Source: Chloroflexota bacterium
GTDB lineage: Bacteria; Chloroflexota; Limnocylindria; Limnocylindrales; CSP1-4
NCBI GenBank assembly: GCA_021783095.1
Contig: JAJXUG010000011.1
Coordinates: forward strand, 27,815 to 91,814
Direction of reading: 5' to 3'
DNA length: 64,000 bases
A program made the position numbers and the translations under genes. Within the stretch, counting starts at the first letter, position 1. Each line of letters starts with the position of its first letter. Below, one piece after another: positions 25,304-34,856 of the stretch. The notes below the pieces were generated by a model that did no database searches, was not told where the DNA came from, and saw only the letters and a list, made by a program, of their open reading frames with translations.

Positions 25304-26361
25304 CGGCCGACGACCTCGAAGGCCGGCACTCGCTCGACTGGCTCCCAGTGGCCGCTGCGCATCGACCGGTAGGCGGCGTCGAGGACCGCATTGACGGCGA
25401 ACCCGTCCGCGAACGTCTCCTGCGGCGCGCGACCATCGGCGAAGGCCCCCACGACGTCGGCCATCATGAGGTCGTGGCCGTGGACGCGGACCTCGTCCGG
25501 GACGGGGAAGACCCAGCCCGTCTCGGCATCGGCCTTCTCGACGACGTAACCGGCCGGGCGCTCGACGAACGCCTTGAGGGAGCCCACGCTGATGTCGGTG
25601 ATCAGGCGACCCGCGTCGCCGTACGCCTCGAAGCGGCCTTCGAGCCCGCCCTTGGAGCTCCAGGACACGTCGATGGTCGCGGCCCGCCCATCGGCCAGGC
25701 GCATCACCATCATCGCGTTGTCCTCGCCCGTGGTCCGCTCGCCGTGGACGAGCGTCGCACCCCAGGCGAACACCTCCGCGACCTCCGCGTCCTTGCCGAA
25801 CAGGAAGCGGGCGTACTCGGCCCCGTGCGAGGCCATGTCCAGCAGGGCGCCGCCGCCCGCGAGCTCGGCGTTCCAGAAGTGCGCCGCGTGGGGCCCCGAG
25901 TGCCCCTCGCGAGCGCGGACGGTCGTGAGTCGGCCGATGGCGCCAGCCTTGACCATGTCGCGCATCCGGAGCAGGTCGGGGTTGAAGATCACGTTCTCGA
26001 GGTAGGCGTTGAACACCCCGGCCTCGGTCACCGCGCGCAGCATCTCGCCCGCCTCGACCGCATTGCGCCCGAGCGGCTTGGTGCAGGCCACGCCCTTGCC
26101 GGCCGCGGCGAGCGCCACCACGGCGTCGCGGTGGAGGTGGTTCGGCAGCGACACGACGACGAGGTCCACCTCGGGGTCCGCGCACAGCTCGTCCAGCGAC
26201 GCGATGGGCCGGCAGCCGAAGCGCGCGGCGTAGGCCTCCCGGCGGGCAGCGTCGGCGTCGCAGGCGGCCACCAGTTGGGCCTCGCGGACGTACCGCAGGC
26301 CCAGCGCGTGGAACTCGCCGATGAAGCCGCATCCGAGCATCGCGATCCGGACGGGCGCCAT
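25300..26361 (-). CDS. Gfo/Idh/MocA-family oxidoreductase
   Basis: A 353-residue NAD(P)-dependent sugar dehydrogenase. The Rossmann motif is MLGCGFIGEFHALGL at the N-terminus; the catalytic Lys lies in CTKPLGRN in place of the usual EKP. It is clearly paralogous to the dehydrogenase at 30940: both share CTKPLGRN, a GPHxAxFW stretch and a C-terminal VNAVxDAAYRS. ATG 26361 overlaps the DeoC stop by one base. It probably oxidises or reduces the sugar or inositol imported by the neighbouring transporter. Confidence 0.92.
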   Translation of the reverse strand: MAPVRIAMLGCGFIGEFHALGLRYVREAQLVAACDADAARREAYAARFGCRPIASLDELCADPEVDLVVVSLPNHLHRDAVVALAAAGKGVACTKPLGRNAVEAGEMLRAVTEAGVFNAYLENVIFNPDLLRMRDMVKAGAIGRLTTVRAREGHSGPHAAHFWNAELAGGGALLDMASHGAEYARFLFGKDAEVAEVFAWGATLVHGERTTGEDNAMMVMRLADGRAATIDVSWSSKGGLEGRFEAYGDAGRLITDISVGSLKAFVERPAGYVVEKADAETGWVFPVPDEVRVHGHDLMMADVVGAFADGRAPQETFADGFAVNAVLDAAYRSMRSGHWEPVERVPAFEVVGR

Positions 26362-27104
26362 CAGTAGCCGCCCCCCAGCGCGCTGTTCCCGGCTGGCGCT
26401 GTGGCCAGACCCGCCTTCCGGGCCCGGAAGTCCAGGATGATCGCCTCCGTCGCCGTGGCGCCGATGCGGGTCACGCCCAGCTCCATCACGGCGAGCAGCG
26501 CGTCGAGGGTCCGCACCCCGCCCGCGGCCTTGACCTGGATGTCCGGGCTGGTGTTCGCGCGCATGAGGCGCAGGTCGTCATGGGTGGCGCCAGAGGGCGC
26601 GAAGCCGGTGCTCGTCTTGACGAAGTCCGCGCCCGCGGCCTCGGTCAGCCGGCACGCCCGGACCTTCTCGTCGTCGGTGAGGTAGGCGTTCTCGAAGATC
26701 ACCTTGACGATCGCCCCGGCAGCGTGGGCGACCTCGACCACCGCCGCGATGTCCGCCTGCACGTCGGCGTCCCGACCGGACTTGAGAGCGCCGATCTGGA
26801 GCACCATGTCGATCTCGGTTGCGCCCTCGGCGAGGGCCTGGCGCGTCTCGGCGACCTTGATCGCGGTCAGGTGGTTGCCATGCGGGAAGCCGACGGTTGA
26901 GCCCACGTGCACGTCAGTGCCCGCGAGCAGCGCGGCGGCGCGCGCGACGTCGGCGGGTCGGCAGCAGACCGAGGCGACGTCGTAGATCGCGGCCAGCCGG
27001 CAGCCGTCCTCGATCTGCTGGTCGGTCAGCTCGGGGCGGAGCAGGCTGTGGTCGATCGTCTTGGCGATGTCGCGCTCAGACAGGCTGGCGATGTCGAGGG
27101 TCAT
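26361..27104 (-). CDS. deoC: deoxyribose-phosphate aldolase family protein
   Basis: A 247-residue class I aldolase. The Schiff-base Lys is in FVKTSTGFAPSGAT and the second conserved Lys in VKAAGGVRT; IDHSLLRPELTD is the N-terminal family signature. DeoC cleaves 2-deoxyribose-5-phosphate to acetaldehyde and glyceraldehyde-3-phosphate; relatives act on other sugar phosphates. ATG 27104 is chosen because the family N-terminus begins there and the longer frame to 27209 would cross the promoter and operator. It is the first gene of the operon that runs to 18664. Confidence 0.9.
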   Translation of the reverse strand: MTLDIASLSERDIAKTIDHSLLRPELTDQQIEDGCRLAAIYDVASVCCRPADVARAAALLAGTDVHVGSTVGFPHGNHLTAIKVAETRQALAEGATEIDMVLQIGALKSGRDADVQADIAAVVEVAHAAGAIVKVIFENAYLTDDEKVRACRLTEAAGADFVKTSTGFAPSGATHDDLRLMRANTSPDIQVKAAGGVRTLDALLAVMELGVTRIGATATEAIILDFRARKAGLATAPAGNSALGGGY

Positions 27105-27166
27105 GGCACTCCGGGAGAGACGCCGCTTGCGGCCACGAGCCGCGGTGGTCGCGCGCTGGGTGCTCG

Positions 27167-27209
27167 ATAATCGATGATGGATGCTAGGGGCAGCCCGACC
27201 GAGCGTCAA
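27167..27209 (-). promoter_or_regulatory. promoter plus ATCATCGATTAT operator for the deoC sugar operon
   Basis: Reading the minus strand, TTGACG (27209-27204), a 17-bp spacer and TAGCAT (27186-27181) form a promoter. Two bases later lies ATCATCGATTAT (27178-27167). The position relative to the -10 matches the sites at 6853, 10109 and 12486. The operator starts 63 bp ahead of the deoC ATG. This ties the sugar transporter operon to the GntR paralogs some 15-18 kb away. Confidence 0.75.
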
Positions 27210-27236
27210 CCCTCGGACGGGGGGCCGGATGTCACC

Positions 27237-28151
27237 TCAATGGCAGTACGGACGGAGGACGTCCCGCGCGATCAGGAAGCCCTGCTTGACCTTCTCGTCG
27301 GTCCCCTCGAAGCGGCGGTCCTCGTGCTCGATGATGCAGTCGCCCTCGTAGCCGGCGCGGTACAGCTCGCCGTGGACGATCCCCCAGTCCACCTCGCCCA
27401 GGCCCGGGATGCGCGGCACCTGCCAGCCCATCCCCATCGAGAGGATCCCGCGCTCGTAGAGCCCGTCGCGGTCGATCATCAGGTCCTTGGCCTGGTAGTG
27501 GAGGACGTGCCCCCCGAACTCGCGCAGGAAGCGCCCCGTGTCGATCATCTGGAGGACGAGGTGGCTCGGGTCGAAGTTGAGTCCGATCGTGTCGCCCCAC
27601 TGCTCCAGGATCCGCCGCCACATGCGCGGCGTGGTGGCGATGTTGTGGCCGCCCGGCCACTCGTCGTACGAGAACAGCATCGGGCAGTTCTCGAGCGTGA
27701 TCTTGCGGCCGTGGTCCCTCGCGTACGCCACGATGTCCGGCCAGATCTCGAGCGCCCGCTCCCAGTTCTGGTCCTGGTTCAGGGCCCCGTCGCCGCCCAT
27801 GAACGTGTTCACGAGCGGGACGCCCATCTTCTCGGCCGCGTCGATGACCTTGCGCAGGTGGCCGATGACCTGATCGCGATGGGCGGCATCGGGGTGCAGC
27901 GGGTTGGGGTAGAAGCCGAGGCCGGAGATGGCCAGGCCCTTGGACTCGATCTCGCCCCGGATCTCGCGCGCCTGCGACGCCGAGAGGTTGGCGACGTCGA
28001 TGTGGCTCGTGCCGGCGTAGCGGCGGGTGGGCCCCTCCGCCCTCGGCCAGCAGGCGATCTCGAGGACCTCGAACCCCTCGGACGCGGCCCAGTCGGCCAC
28101 CTCCATCAGCGGGGTCTCCGGGAACGGGGCGGTCAGGAGGCCGAGCTTCAT
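27237..28151 (-). CDS. sugar phosphate isomerase/epimerase (xylose-isomerase-like TIM barrel)
   Basis: A 304-residue TIM-barrel protein of the AP-endonuclease-2/IolE family. Metal ligands are visible as the Glu of KITLENCP, Asp and His of NFDPSHL, and the Glu of CIIEHED. Such enzymes epimerise or isomerise sugars, often 3-keto sugars produced by Gfo/Idh partners. It lies 52 bp downstream of the Gfo/Idh gene at 28204 and forms a two-gene unit with it; the deoC promoter begins just after its stop. Confidence 0.88.
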   Translation of the reverse strand: MKLGLLTAPFPETPLMEVADWAASEGFEVLEIACWPRAEGPTRRYAGTSHIDVANLSASQAREIRGEIESKGLAISGLGFYPNPLHPDAAHRDQVIGHLRKVIDAAEKMGVPLVNTFMGGDGALNQDQNWERALEIWPDIVAYARDHGRKITLENCPMLFSYDEWPGGHNIATTPRMWRRILEQWGDTIGLNFDPSHLVLQMIDTGRFLREFGGHVLHYQAKDLMIDRDGLYERGILSMGMGWQVPRIPGLGEVDWGIVHGELYRAGYEGDCIIEHEDRRFEGTDEKVKQGFLIARDVLRPYCH

Positions 28152-28203
28152 CGACTGTGCTCCTCCGGGACGCGGTGGGAACGGACACCAGGGCTCATGC
28201 GGG

Positions 28204-29358
28204 TCACCGGGCCACCTCGACCCAGCGGCCGGCTCGCGCGCTCTCGAGGACGGCGTCGCCGATGGCCATCTCCTCGTGACCCGCTTCGAATGTGGCGTAG
28301 CGCGGTTGCTCCGACGGGCGGCCGGCGAGCACGTCCGCGTACACCGCGGTGAACACCGCGCCGAACGTGTCCGCGAACCCCTCGACGTGTCCGCCGGGCA
28401 GTCGCGCCGCCGCCGCGCCGTCAGCGTTCATGAGGGCGGGGTTGCGGAGCAGCTGCTCGTTGGGACGGTCGCGGTGGCCGATCCACAGCGAGTCAGGCTG
28501 CTCCGAATCCCACGCGACGGCGGAGGAGGAGCCGTCGATCTGGTAGGCAAGGCTGTTCTTGCGGCCGGGCGAGAGCTGGCTGATGTCCACCGACCCCCGG
28601 GCGCCGCCCTCGTAGCGCAGGAGGATCGACGCCGTGTCCTCGGTCCGGATCTGGACCGGGACCGTCTCGGCCGCGCGCTCCGTGGAGAAGGTGACGACGG
28701 GGCCCGCCGGCTTCCGGCGGACCGGGATGAACGTCGTGAGGTCCGCCATGACGGCCTCGACGCGCAGGCCCGTGAGGAAGCTCGTCAGGTCCAGCCAGTG
28801 GCTGCCGATGTCGCCCACCGCGCGCAGCGCCCCGCCCTGGTCGCCCTCGAGCCGCCAGTTCCAGTCGGTGTCGAGCAGCAGCCAGTCCTGGAAGTAGTGG
28901 CCGGTGACCAGCCGGACGTCGCCCAGCTCCCCCGCCCCGACCATCGTGGCCACGTGCTGGTTGAGCGGGTACCAGCGGATGTTGAAGTTCACGGCGTTGA
29001 CCAGCCCGCTGCGGGCCGCCAGGCCCACCAGCTCGCGCGACTCGGCCGAGGTCAGCGCGAGGGGCTTCTCGCAGACGACGTGGCGGCCGGCCGCGAGGAT
29101 CTGCTTGACCTGCGGGTGGTGCAGCTCGTTGGGGCTCGTCACGTGGACGACCTGCACCGCATCGTCGGCGAGCAGCTCGTCGAGGGTTGCGTAGGCGCGG
29201 GGCAGGCCGAGCTCGCGGGCACGCCGTCCGCCGAGCTCGGCGGACGCCTCCAGCAGCCCGACGACACGCACGCCGATGCGGCGGAGCGCCTCGATGTGGA
29301 CGGTGCCGATGAAGCCGCTGCCGATGACGGCGGTGCCGATGTCCGAGCGGAGCTGCAT
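28204..29358 (-). CDS. Gfo/Idh/MocA-family oxidoreductase
   Basis: A 384-residue dehydrogenase with GTAVIGSGFIGTVHIEALRR at the N-terminus and the classical EKP motif in VVCEKPLALTS. It is longer than and distinct from the two [12 protein letters not shown] paralogs in the region, so a different sugar or position is likely. ATG 29358 fits the family start, with a GGGAGGGG stretch upstream; the frame open to 29541 would cross into the promoter region. The ROK repressor operator at 29553 lies upstream. Confidence 0.92.
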   Translation of the reverse strand: MQLRSDIGTAVIGSGFIGTVHIEALRRIGVRVVGLLEASAELGGRRARELGLPRAYATLDELLADDAVQVVHVTSPNELHHPQVKQILAAGRHVVCEKPLALTSAESRELVGLAARSGLVNAVNFNIRWYPLNQHVATMVGAGELGDVRLVTGHYFQDWLLLDTDWNWRLEGDQGGALRAVGDIGSHWLDLTSFLTGLRVEAVMADLTTFIPVRRKPAGPVVTFSTERAAETVPVQIRTEDTASILLRYEGGARGSVDISQLSPGRKNSLAYQIDGSSSAVAWDSEQPDSLWIGHRDRPNEQLLRNPALMNADGAAAARLPGGHVEGFADTFGAVFTAVYADVLAGRPSEQPRYATFEAGHEEMAIGDAVLESARAGRWVEVAR

Positions 29359-29552
29359 GCCGGGTGTCCCCTCCCGGGTGCGGTCCCGGCACGACGCCGG
29401 GCCAATGTGGTCGTAGCAGTCTATACGGGTCACATACGCCATGGACGTCGATTCAGCACCCTTCGACGCGTTGCGCACCAGCGTGAAAGGGGTCGTTGCG
29501 GGCGCCACGCAGTCGACAGGCCGGCGATGGAGCGTGACCATTGTGCGCAGCC

Positions 29553-29574
29553 TTTTGTCGTGGACCCGACAAAA
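29553..29574. promoter_or_regulatory. candidate ROK-repressor operator
   Basis: A perfect inverted repeat, TTTTGTCG-N6-CGACAAAA, lies in the divergent gap (29359-29611) between a Gfo/Idh gene and a ROK-type repressor gene. AT-rich 8-bp arms are striking in this GC-rich setting and resemble NagC/XylR-type sites in spacing. It could control both genes. Confidence 0.7.
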
Positions 29575-29611
29575 GTCGAACGGTGGCGATCCTAACCGCT
29601 ATCATCGCCCC

Positions 29612-30970
29612 GTGGACTTCCCGCCGATCCAGCCGGGCCCCCTGCCGGACGAGGCGCTCGACGCCCTCGTCGCCGTCCTGGACGAGATCCGGCTCGGGCG
29701 GTCGCGGTCCCGCGCCGAGCTGGTTGCGCGCACGGGCCTCTCCCGCGGCGTGGTCGCGCAGCGCGTGTCGGAGCTGATCGACCGCGGCCTCGTCATCGAG
29801 GGCGACCTCGGGCCGAGCACCGGCGGCCGGCCGCCGCGCCAACTGGCCTTCCGGGCGCATGCCGGCCACCTGCTCGTCGCGGATCTCGGGGCCACGTCGA
29901 TCGACGTGGCCGTGACGACCCTCGACGGGCGGATCCTCGGCCACCTCGACGAGCCGACCGACATCGCCGCCGGCCCGGGTGCCGTCCTCGACCGCGTGGA
30001 CGAGCTCTTCGAGCGCCTCCGCGTCGTCACGCGCGACCTGCCCGGGCGCCCCTGGGCGGTCGGGATCGGCGTGCCGGGGCCGGTCGAGTTCCGGACGGGC
30101 CGCTGCATCTCCCCGCCGATCATGCCGGGCTGGGACGGCTACCCGGTCCGCGAGCGGTTCGGCGCCCGGTACGGGGCCCCCGTCTGGGTCGACAACGACG
30201 TCAACGTGCTCGCGCTCGGCGAGTGGAGCTCGGGGATCGCGGTGGGCCACGACAACGTGGTCGTCGTCAAGGTGGGCACGGGGATCGGCGCAGGGATCAT
30301 CTCGGACGGCCGCCTCCACCGCGGGGCGCAGGGTGCGGCGGGCGACGTCGGGCACATCCAGGTGGCGGGCGCGCGACCCGTGGTCTGCCGGTGCGGGAAC
30401 ACGGGCTGCCTCGAGGCGCTCGCCGGCGGCGCCGCGCTGGCCCGCGACGGCGAGGAGGCTGCCCGGTCGGGCCGGAGCCCGCGCCTCGCGGCCGCGCTGG
30501 ACCGGAGCGGGACCGTGACCGCGGAGGATGTCGCGATCACGGCCTCGTTCGGGGATCCGGTGGCGCTCGAGCTCCTGCAGGCGGCTGGCCGGCAGATCGG
30601 GGCGATGCTCGCGGGCGTCGTCAACTTCTTCAACCCCTCGCTGGTCGTGGTCGGCGGGGGCGTGGCCCGCTCGGGCGACGCGCTGCTGGCCGCCCTGCGC
30701 GAGACCGTCTACAGGCGCTCGCTGCCGCTCGCGACACGCGACCTGCTGATCCAGCGATCGACGCTCGGGACGCTCGCGGGCGTGATCGGCGCCGCGGCGA
30801 TGGTGGCGGGCGAGCTCTTCGCGCGCGACGCGCTCGCCCGCTGGGTGGAGGCCGGCGTGCCGGCCGCGGACATCACCGGGACAGGCGCGCCGGCAAAGCC
30901 GACGGGCGGGGCCGTTCCGCCCGCCGTGCGCCCCCGGGCTCAGCCGCCCGCGATCACCCGGTCCACGTAG
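29612..30970 (+). CDS. ROK-family transcriptional repressor (NagC/XylR-like)
   Basis: A 452-residue regulator. Residues 10-75 form a winged helix ([28 protein letters not shown]), followed by [12 protein letters not shown] and a ROK sugar-binding domain ([22 protein letters not shown], zinc motif [15 protein letters not shown]). GTG 29612 lacks a Shine-Dalgarno sequence; TATCAT at 29600-29605 would place transcription start at or near the GTG, so the message may be leaderless. The final 31 bp overlap the end of the convergent Gfo/Idh gene. It probably senses the sugar handled by the flanking genes. Confidence 0.9.
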   Translation: MDFPPIQPGPLPDEALDALVAVLDEIRLGRSRSRAELVARTGLSRGVVAQRVSELIDRGLVIEGDLGPSTGGRPPRQLAFRAHAGHLLVADLGATSIDVAVTTLDGRILGHLDEPTDIAAGPGAVLDRVDELFERLRVVTRDLPGRPWAVGIGVPGPVEFRTGRCISPPIMPGWDGYPVRERFGARYGAPVWVDNDVNVLALGEWSSGIAVGHDNVVVVKVGTGIGAGIISDGRLHRGAQGAAGDVGHIQVAGARPVVCRCGNTGCLEALAGGAALARDGEEAARSGRSPRLAAALDRSGTVTAEDVAITASFGDPVALELLQAAGRQIGAMLAGVVNFFNPSLVVVGGGVARSGDALLAALRETVYRRSLPLATRDLLIQRSTLGTLAGVIGAAAMVAGELFARDALARWVEAGVPAADITGTGAPAKPTGGAVPPAVRPRAQPPAITRST

Positions 30971-32142
30971 TCGCCCGTCCCGGCGTCCTTGAGGATCATC
31001 TTCACGCGCCCGTCGGGCAGCACCTCGCGCTTGATGACCGTGCTTCCCTCGTAGGTCTCGCCGGTCGCGGTGATGCGGGCCGTCGAGCCGCCACGCCATT
31101 CGTGAAGGTCCACCGGCTCCCAGGCGCCGCTGCTGGCGGAGCGGTAGGCCGCGTCCATGACCGCGTTCACGATGTAGCCGTCGTAGAAGGTCTCACGCGG
31201 GGTCGCGGCGCCGTCGAGCGCGTTGAACATGTCGGTGAACATGTCCACGTAGCCCAGCTCGGACACCTCGTCCCCCACCGGGAACAGCCAGCCGACGGCG
31301 GTTTCCGCCTTCTCGGCCACGTAGCCGCCGCTACCGCCCGTCGAGAACATCTCGTAGCCGGTCCGCAGGAAGTGGTCGAGCCAGATCGTGCCCTGGGTGC
31401 CGGCCACCTCGTCGCGCAGGTCCATGCCGCCGCGGAAGGTCCAGCTGACCTCGAACTGGCCAATGGCACCCGATTCGAACTTGATCAGCGCGATCGCGTT
31501 GTCCTCATCGTCGATCGGGTGGACGAGCGTGTCGGTCGTGCACATGACCGAGACCGGCCGGTTCCCCTTGCCCACGAAGTTGCGGATGATCTCGATGCAG
31601 TGGCAGCCGAGGTCGATGATGGCGCCGCCGCCGGTGAGCCGGCCATCCCAGAACCATGCGCTGTGCGGCCCGGGGTGCGCCTCGCGCGACCGGACCCAGG
31701 TGACGTCGCCCAGGGCGCCGTCCTCGACGGACTTGACGGCCTTGAGCGTCTTGGGCGTGTAGCACAGGTCCTCGAGGTATCCGGCGAAGACGCCGGCCCG
31801 CTCGACCGCCTCGAGCATGCGCCTCGCCTCGTCGGCATTGCGGCCCAGCGGCTTCGTGCACAGGACTGCCTTGCCGGCTGCCGCCGCCTCCTTGACCGCC
31901 GCCTCGTGGAGGTGGTTCGGCAGCGCCACGATCACGACATCGGTCTCCGGGTGGCGGATCGCCGCCTCCATGTCCGTCGTGGACTCGGGGATGCCCCATC
32001 GACCCTGGAACGCGCTGCCGCGGCCCGCACTGCGCGAGTAGACGACGCGTACCCGGTCAGCGCCGCGCTGGCCGTGCAGCGTCATCGTGTAGAAGTCACC
32101 GATCAGGCCGGTGCCCAGCAAGGTGATCGAGTGGGGCCTCAT
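30940..32142 (-). CDS. Gfo/Idh/MocA-family oxidoreductase
   Basis: A 400-residue dehydrogenase with [17 protein letters not shown] at the N-terminus and [12 protein letters not shown] at the catalytic Lys. It is paralogous to the enzyme at 25300 but carries about 45 extra C-terminal residues. It converges on, and overlaps by 31 bp, the ROK repressor gene. The 128 bp between it and hypE (32143-32270) carry no obvious element. It probably acts on a sugar or cyclitol of the same pathway. Confidence 0.92.
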   Translation of the reverse strand: MRPHSITLLGTGLIGDFYTMTLHGQRGADRVRVVYSRSAGRGSAFQGRWGIPESTTDMEAAIRHPETDVVIVALPNHLHEAAVKEAAAAGKAVLCTKPLGRNADEARRMLEAVERAGVFAGYLEDLCYTPKTLKAVKSVEDGALGDVTWVRSREAHPGPHSAWFWDGRLTGGGAIIDLGCHCIEIIRNFVGKGNRPVSVMCTTDTLVHPIDDEDNAIALIKFESGAIGQFEVSWTFRGGMDLRDEVAGTQGTIWLDHFLRTGYEMFSTGGSGGYVAEKAETAVGWLFPVGDEVSELGYVDMFTDMFNALDGAATPRETFYDGYIVNAVMDAAYRSASSGAWEPVDLHEWRGGSTARITATGETYEGSTVIKREVLPDGRVKMILKDAGTGDYVDRVIAGG

Positions 32143-32270
32143 CGCGTCTCCAGGCGTGTCGAGCGGGTGGGCGGGTGCGACGGGCGGGGCGGGGCGGAGC
32201 CAGCCCGGGCCGGGCGCGATTCTAGGCCGGTCAGCGGTCGCGCGAGCGCTCGCCGAGCGAGCGCCACTGC

Positions 32271-33350
32271 TCAGCAGATCCGGGGCAGCTGCTCCCCGAC
32301 CAGCATGTCCACGATCCGCTCGCTGCCCACGATCGTGCGCATCGTGACCATCCCCGGGTGGTCGGCGACCACCGTGCCGATCCGGGAGGCCTCGGCGCCC
32401 TCGGGCGTCGCGCGCATGGCCGCCAGCACGGCGTCCGCCGACCCTGACGGGACGATCGCGACCAGCTTGCCCTCGTTCGCGACGTGGAGCGGGTCGAGGC
32501 CCAGGAACTCGCAGGCGGCGCGGACGGGGCCCGGGATGGGGATGGCCGGCTCGTCGAGGACCATGCCCACGCCCGACGCCTGTGCGATCTCGTTGAGCGC
32601 CGACGACAGGCCGCCCCGCGTCGGGTCGCGAAGGACGTGGACGTCGGGCTCGACCGCCGTGATGGCCGCGGCCAGCCCGGCCAGCGACTGCGTGTCCGAC
32701 GCGATCTCCACCTCGAACTCGAGGCCCTCCCGGACGCTCATGATCGCCACGCCGTGGAGCCCGATGGGGCCCGACAGGATGACGGCATCGCCCGGGCGGG
32801 CACGATCGGCCGCCGGGGCGACACCCTCGCGGACCAACCCGATGCCCGCCGTGTTGACGAACAGCCGGTCGGCCGCCCCGCGCCCCACGACCTTGGTGTC
32901 GCCCGTGACGATCTGCGCGCCAGCCTTGCGCGCCGCCGCGGCCGCCGACATCGTGATGGTGCGCAGCTCCTCGAGCGGGAGCCCCTCCTCGATCACGTAG
33001 GCGAGGCTGATCGCGACCGGCGTCGCGCCCATCATCGCGAGGTCGTTGAGGGTGCCGTTGACCGCCAGCTCACCGATGTCGCCGCCCGGGAACCGGATGG
33101 GCGACACGACGAACGAGTCGGTGGTGAACGCCAGCCGCACTCCGCCCACCTCGAGCACCGCCGCGTCGTTGAGCACGCCGCCGGGCGACGCGGAGGCCAG
33201 CGCAGGGGCCAGCAGGTCGCGCATCAGGGCAGCTGACAGCTGGCCGCCCGAACCGTGGCCCAGGATGACGCGCTGGTCCTCGGGGATCGGCGCCGGGCAG
33301 GCGACGCCCTCCGCGTCGATGGTCACCAGCCGCTCGGACTCGGCGGTCAT
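32271..33350 (-). CDS. hypE: hydrogenase maturation protein HypE
   Basis: A 359-residue HypE. It dehydrates the thiocarboxamide on its own C-terminal Cys to make the cyanide ligands of the [NiFe] centre; the chain ends in PRIC as required. The purM-like fold motifs include [18 protein letters not shown] and NDAAVL. ATG 33350 overlaps the hypD stop (ATGA). It is last in the hypFCDE operon; no hydrogenase structural genes, hypA or hypB occur in this window. Confidence 0.96.
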   Translation of the reverse strand: MTAESERLVTIDAEGVACPAPIPEDQRVILGHGSGGQLSAALMRDLLAPALASASPGGVLNDAAVLEVGGVRLAFTTDSFVVSPIRFPGGDIGELAVNGTLNDLAMMGATPVAISLAYVIEEGLPLEELRTITMSAAAAARKAGAQIVTGDTKVVGRGAADRLFVNTAGIGLVREGVAPAADRARPGDAVILSGPIGLHGVAIMSVREGLEFEVEIASDTQSLAGLAAAITAVEPDVHVLRDPTRGGLSSALNEIAQASGVGMVLDEPAIPIPGPVRAACEFLGLDPLHVANEGKLVAIVPSGSADAVLAAMRATPEGAEASRIGTVVADHPGMVTMRTIVGSERIVDMLVGEQLPRIC

Positions 33351-34504
33351 CGCCCGCCCTCCGCGCCGGGCGCCACCTGGATCAGCGGCATCAGGGGCGC
33401 GAAGCCGCCAGCGGTATTGAGCCCGCGGCCGGCCGAGTAGAACGCAGCACAGGTGCCCTCGGACGACACCATCGGCGCGCCCAGCGGCTTCTGCGGGGAG
33501 CACAGCGTCCCGTACGCGGTGCAGTCGAGCGGCAGCTTGTCGCCGGTCAGGATCGCGCCCGCGATGCAGGCCGGGTGCTCGCTGGTGTTGATGTCGCCCA
33601 CGTCGAACTTCTGCTCGGCGTCGAAGCGCGCGTACTCGGCGCGCAGGCGGTAGCCGGACATCGGGATCTCGCCCACGCCGCGCCACTTGCGCGGACCCAC
33701 CTCGAACACCTTGAGCACCTGCTGCTGGGCCAGCGGCACGCCCTCGCGGGTGACGGCGCGCGTGTACTGGTTCTCCACCTCGAACCGCCCGTCCTCGAGC
33801 TGGCGGACCGCCATGTAGATGCCCTCGAGCAGGTCGAGCGGCTCGAATCCGGTCACCACGATCGGGACCCGGTACTTGGCCGCAATCGGCTCGTACTCGG
33901 TCCAGCCCATGACCGCGCACACGTGCCCGGCGGCGAGGAACCCGGTGACCTGGTTGGTGGGCGAGTCGAGCAGCGCGGTCATGGCGGGCGGCACGAGGAC
34001 GTGCGACACGAGCACGCTGAAGTTGTCGATCCCGCGTCGGGCGCACTCGGCCACGGCCATCGCGTTGGCGGGCGCGGTGGTCTCGAACCCGACCGCGAAG
34101 AACACCACCTGCTTGGCGGGGTTCGCGAGCGCGATCTTCACCGCGTCGAGCGGGCTGTACACGATGCGCACGTCGGCGCCCCGGGCCTTGAGGGCGAGCA
34201 GGTCCGTGGTGGAGCCCGGCACGCGCAGCATGTCGCCGTAGCTGGTGAAGATGACGTCCGGGCGGGCGGCGATGGCGAGCGCCTTGTCCACCTGCTCGAG
34301 CGGGGTCACGCAGACCGGGCAGCCCGGCCCGTGGATCATCCGGACGCCCTCGGGCAGCGCCTCGTCGATCCCCTGCTTGACGATCGTGTGCGTTTGGCCG
34401 CCGCAGACCTCCATGAGGGTCCAGGGCCGCGTCGTGATCCGATGGATCTCGGCCAGCAGCTTCTTGGCGAGCACGGGGTCGCGGTACTCGTCGAGGTACT
34501 TCAT
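33347..34504 (-). CDS. hypD: hydrogenase maturation protein HypD
   Basis: A 385-residue HypD, the 4Fe-4S scaffold that with HypC assembles Fe(CN)2CO. Conserved elements are [29 protein letters not shown] and the late Cys-rich segment ([15 protein letters not shown]). ATG 34504 overlaps the hypC stop (ATGA) and gives the normal family length and N-terminus; the longer open frame upstream overlaps hypC and is rejected. Confidence 0.96.
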   Translation of the reverse strand: MKYLDEYRDPVLAKKLLAEIHRITTRPWTLMEVCGGQTHTIVKQGIDEALPEGVRMIHGPGCPVCVTPLEQVDKALAIAARPDVIFTSYGDMLRVPGSTTDLLALKARGADVRIVYSPLDAVKIALANPAKQVVFFAVGFETTAPANAMAVAECARRGIDNFSVLVSHVLVPPAMTALLDSPTNQVTGFLAAGHVCAVMGWTEYEPIAAKYRVPIVVTGFEPLDLLEGIYMAVRQLEDGRFEVENQYTRAVTREGVPLAQQQVLKVFEVGPRKWRGVGEIPMSGYRLRAEYARFDAEQKFDVGDINTSEHPACIAGAILTGDKLPLDCTAYGTLCSPQKPLGAPMVSSEGTCAAFYSAGRGLNTAGGFAPLMPLIQVAPGAEGGR

Positions 34505-34851
34505 GACAAGGGGCCCGCCATGGTGCTCGGCGGCAGCGCCGGGTTGAACGTGAGCGCCTCGGGGGCGTCGTCGGAGACCACGGCGGGCGCGTCCATGCCG
34601 GGGCCGAGGGTCATCAGCTCCGGGTCCATCACCCCCATCTCGTCGAGGATCTCGAGCGTCTTCTTCGCCTCCGCCTCGTCCACCTTGGAGATGGCGAAGC
34701 CGACGTGGACGATGACGTAGTCGCCGAGCTGGACGTCGGGCAGGTAGGCGAGGCAGGCGTCCTTGCGAACCCCGCCGAAGTCCACCTTGCCCATGGCCAG
34801 CCCGGCTTCGTCGCGGATCTCCGTGACCCGCCCGGGGATCCCGAGGCACAT
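34501..34851 (-). CDS. hypC: hydrogenase maturation chaperone HypC, with C-terminal extension
   Basis: A 116-residue HypC. The required N-terminus MCLGIPGRV (functional Cys2) is intact, followed by [29 protein letters not shown]. Typical HypC proteins have 75-90 residues; this one adds about 30 residues ([20 protein letters not shown] onward) of unknown role. It lies 5 bp after hypF and overlaps hypD. Confidence 0.95.
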   Translation of the reverse strand: MCLGIPGRVTEIRDEAGLAMGKVDFGGVRKDACLAYLPDVQLGDYVIVHVGFAISKVDEAEAKKTLEILDEMGVMDPELMTLGPGMDAPAVVSDDAPEALTFNPALPPSTMAGPLS

Positions 34852-34856
34852 CGTTC

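Noticed and set aside
27104..27209. N-terminal extension of DeoC to 27209
   Set aside because: It would run through the -10 and operator palindrome, and the added residues do not resemble the family.
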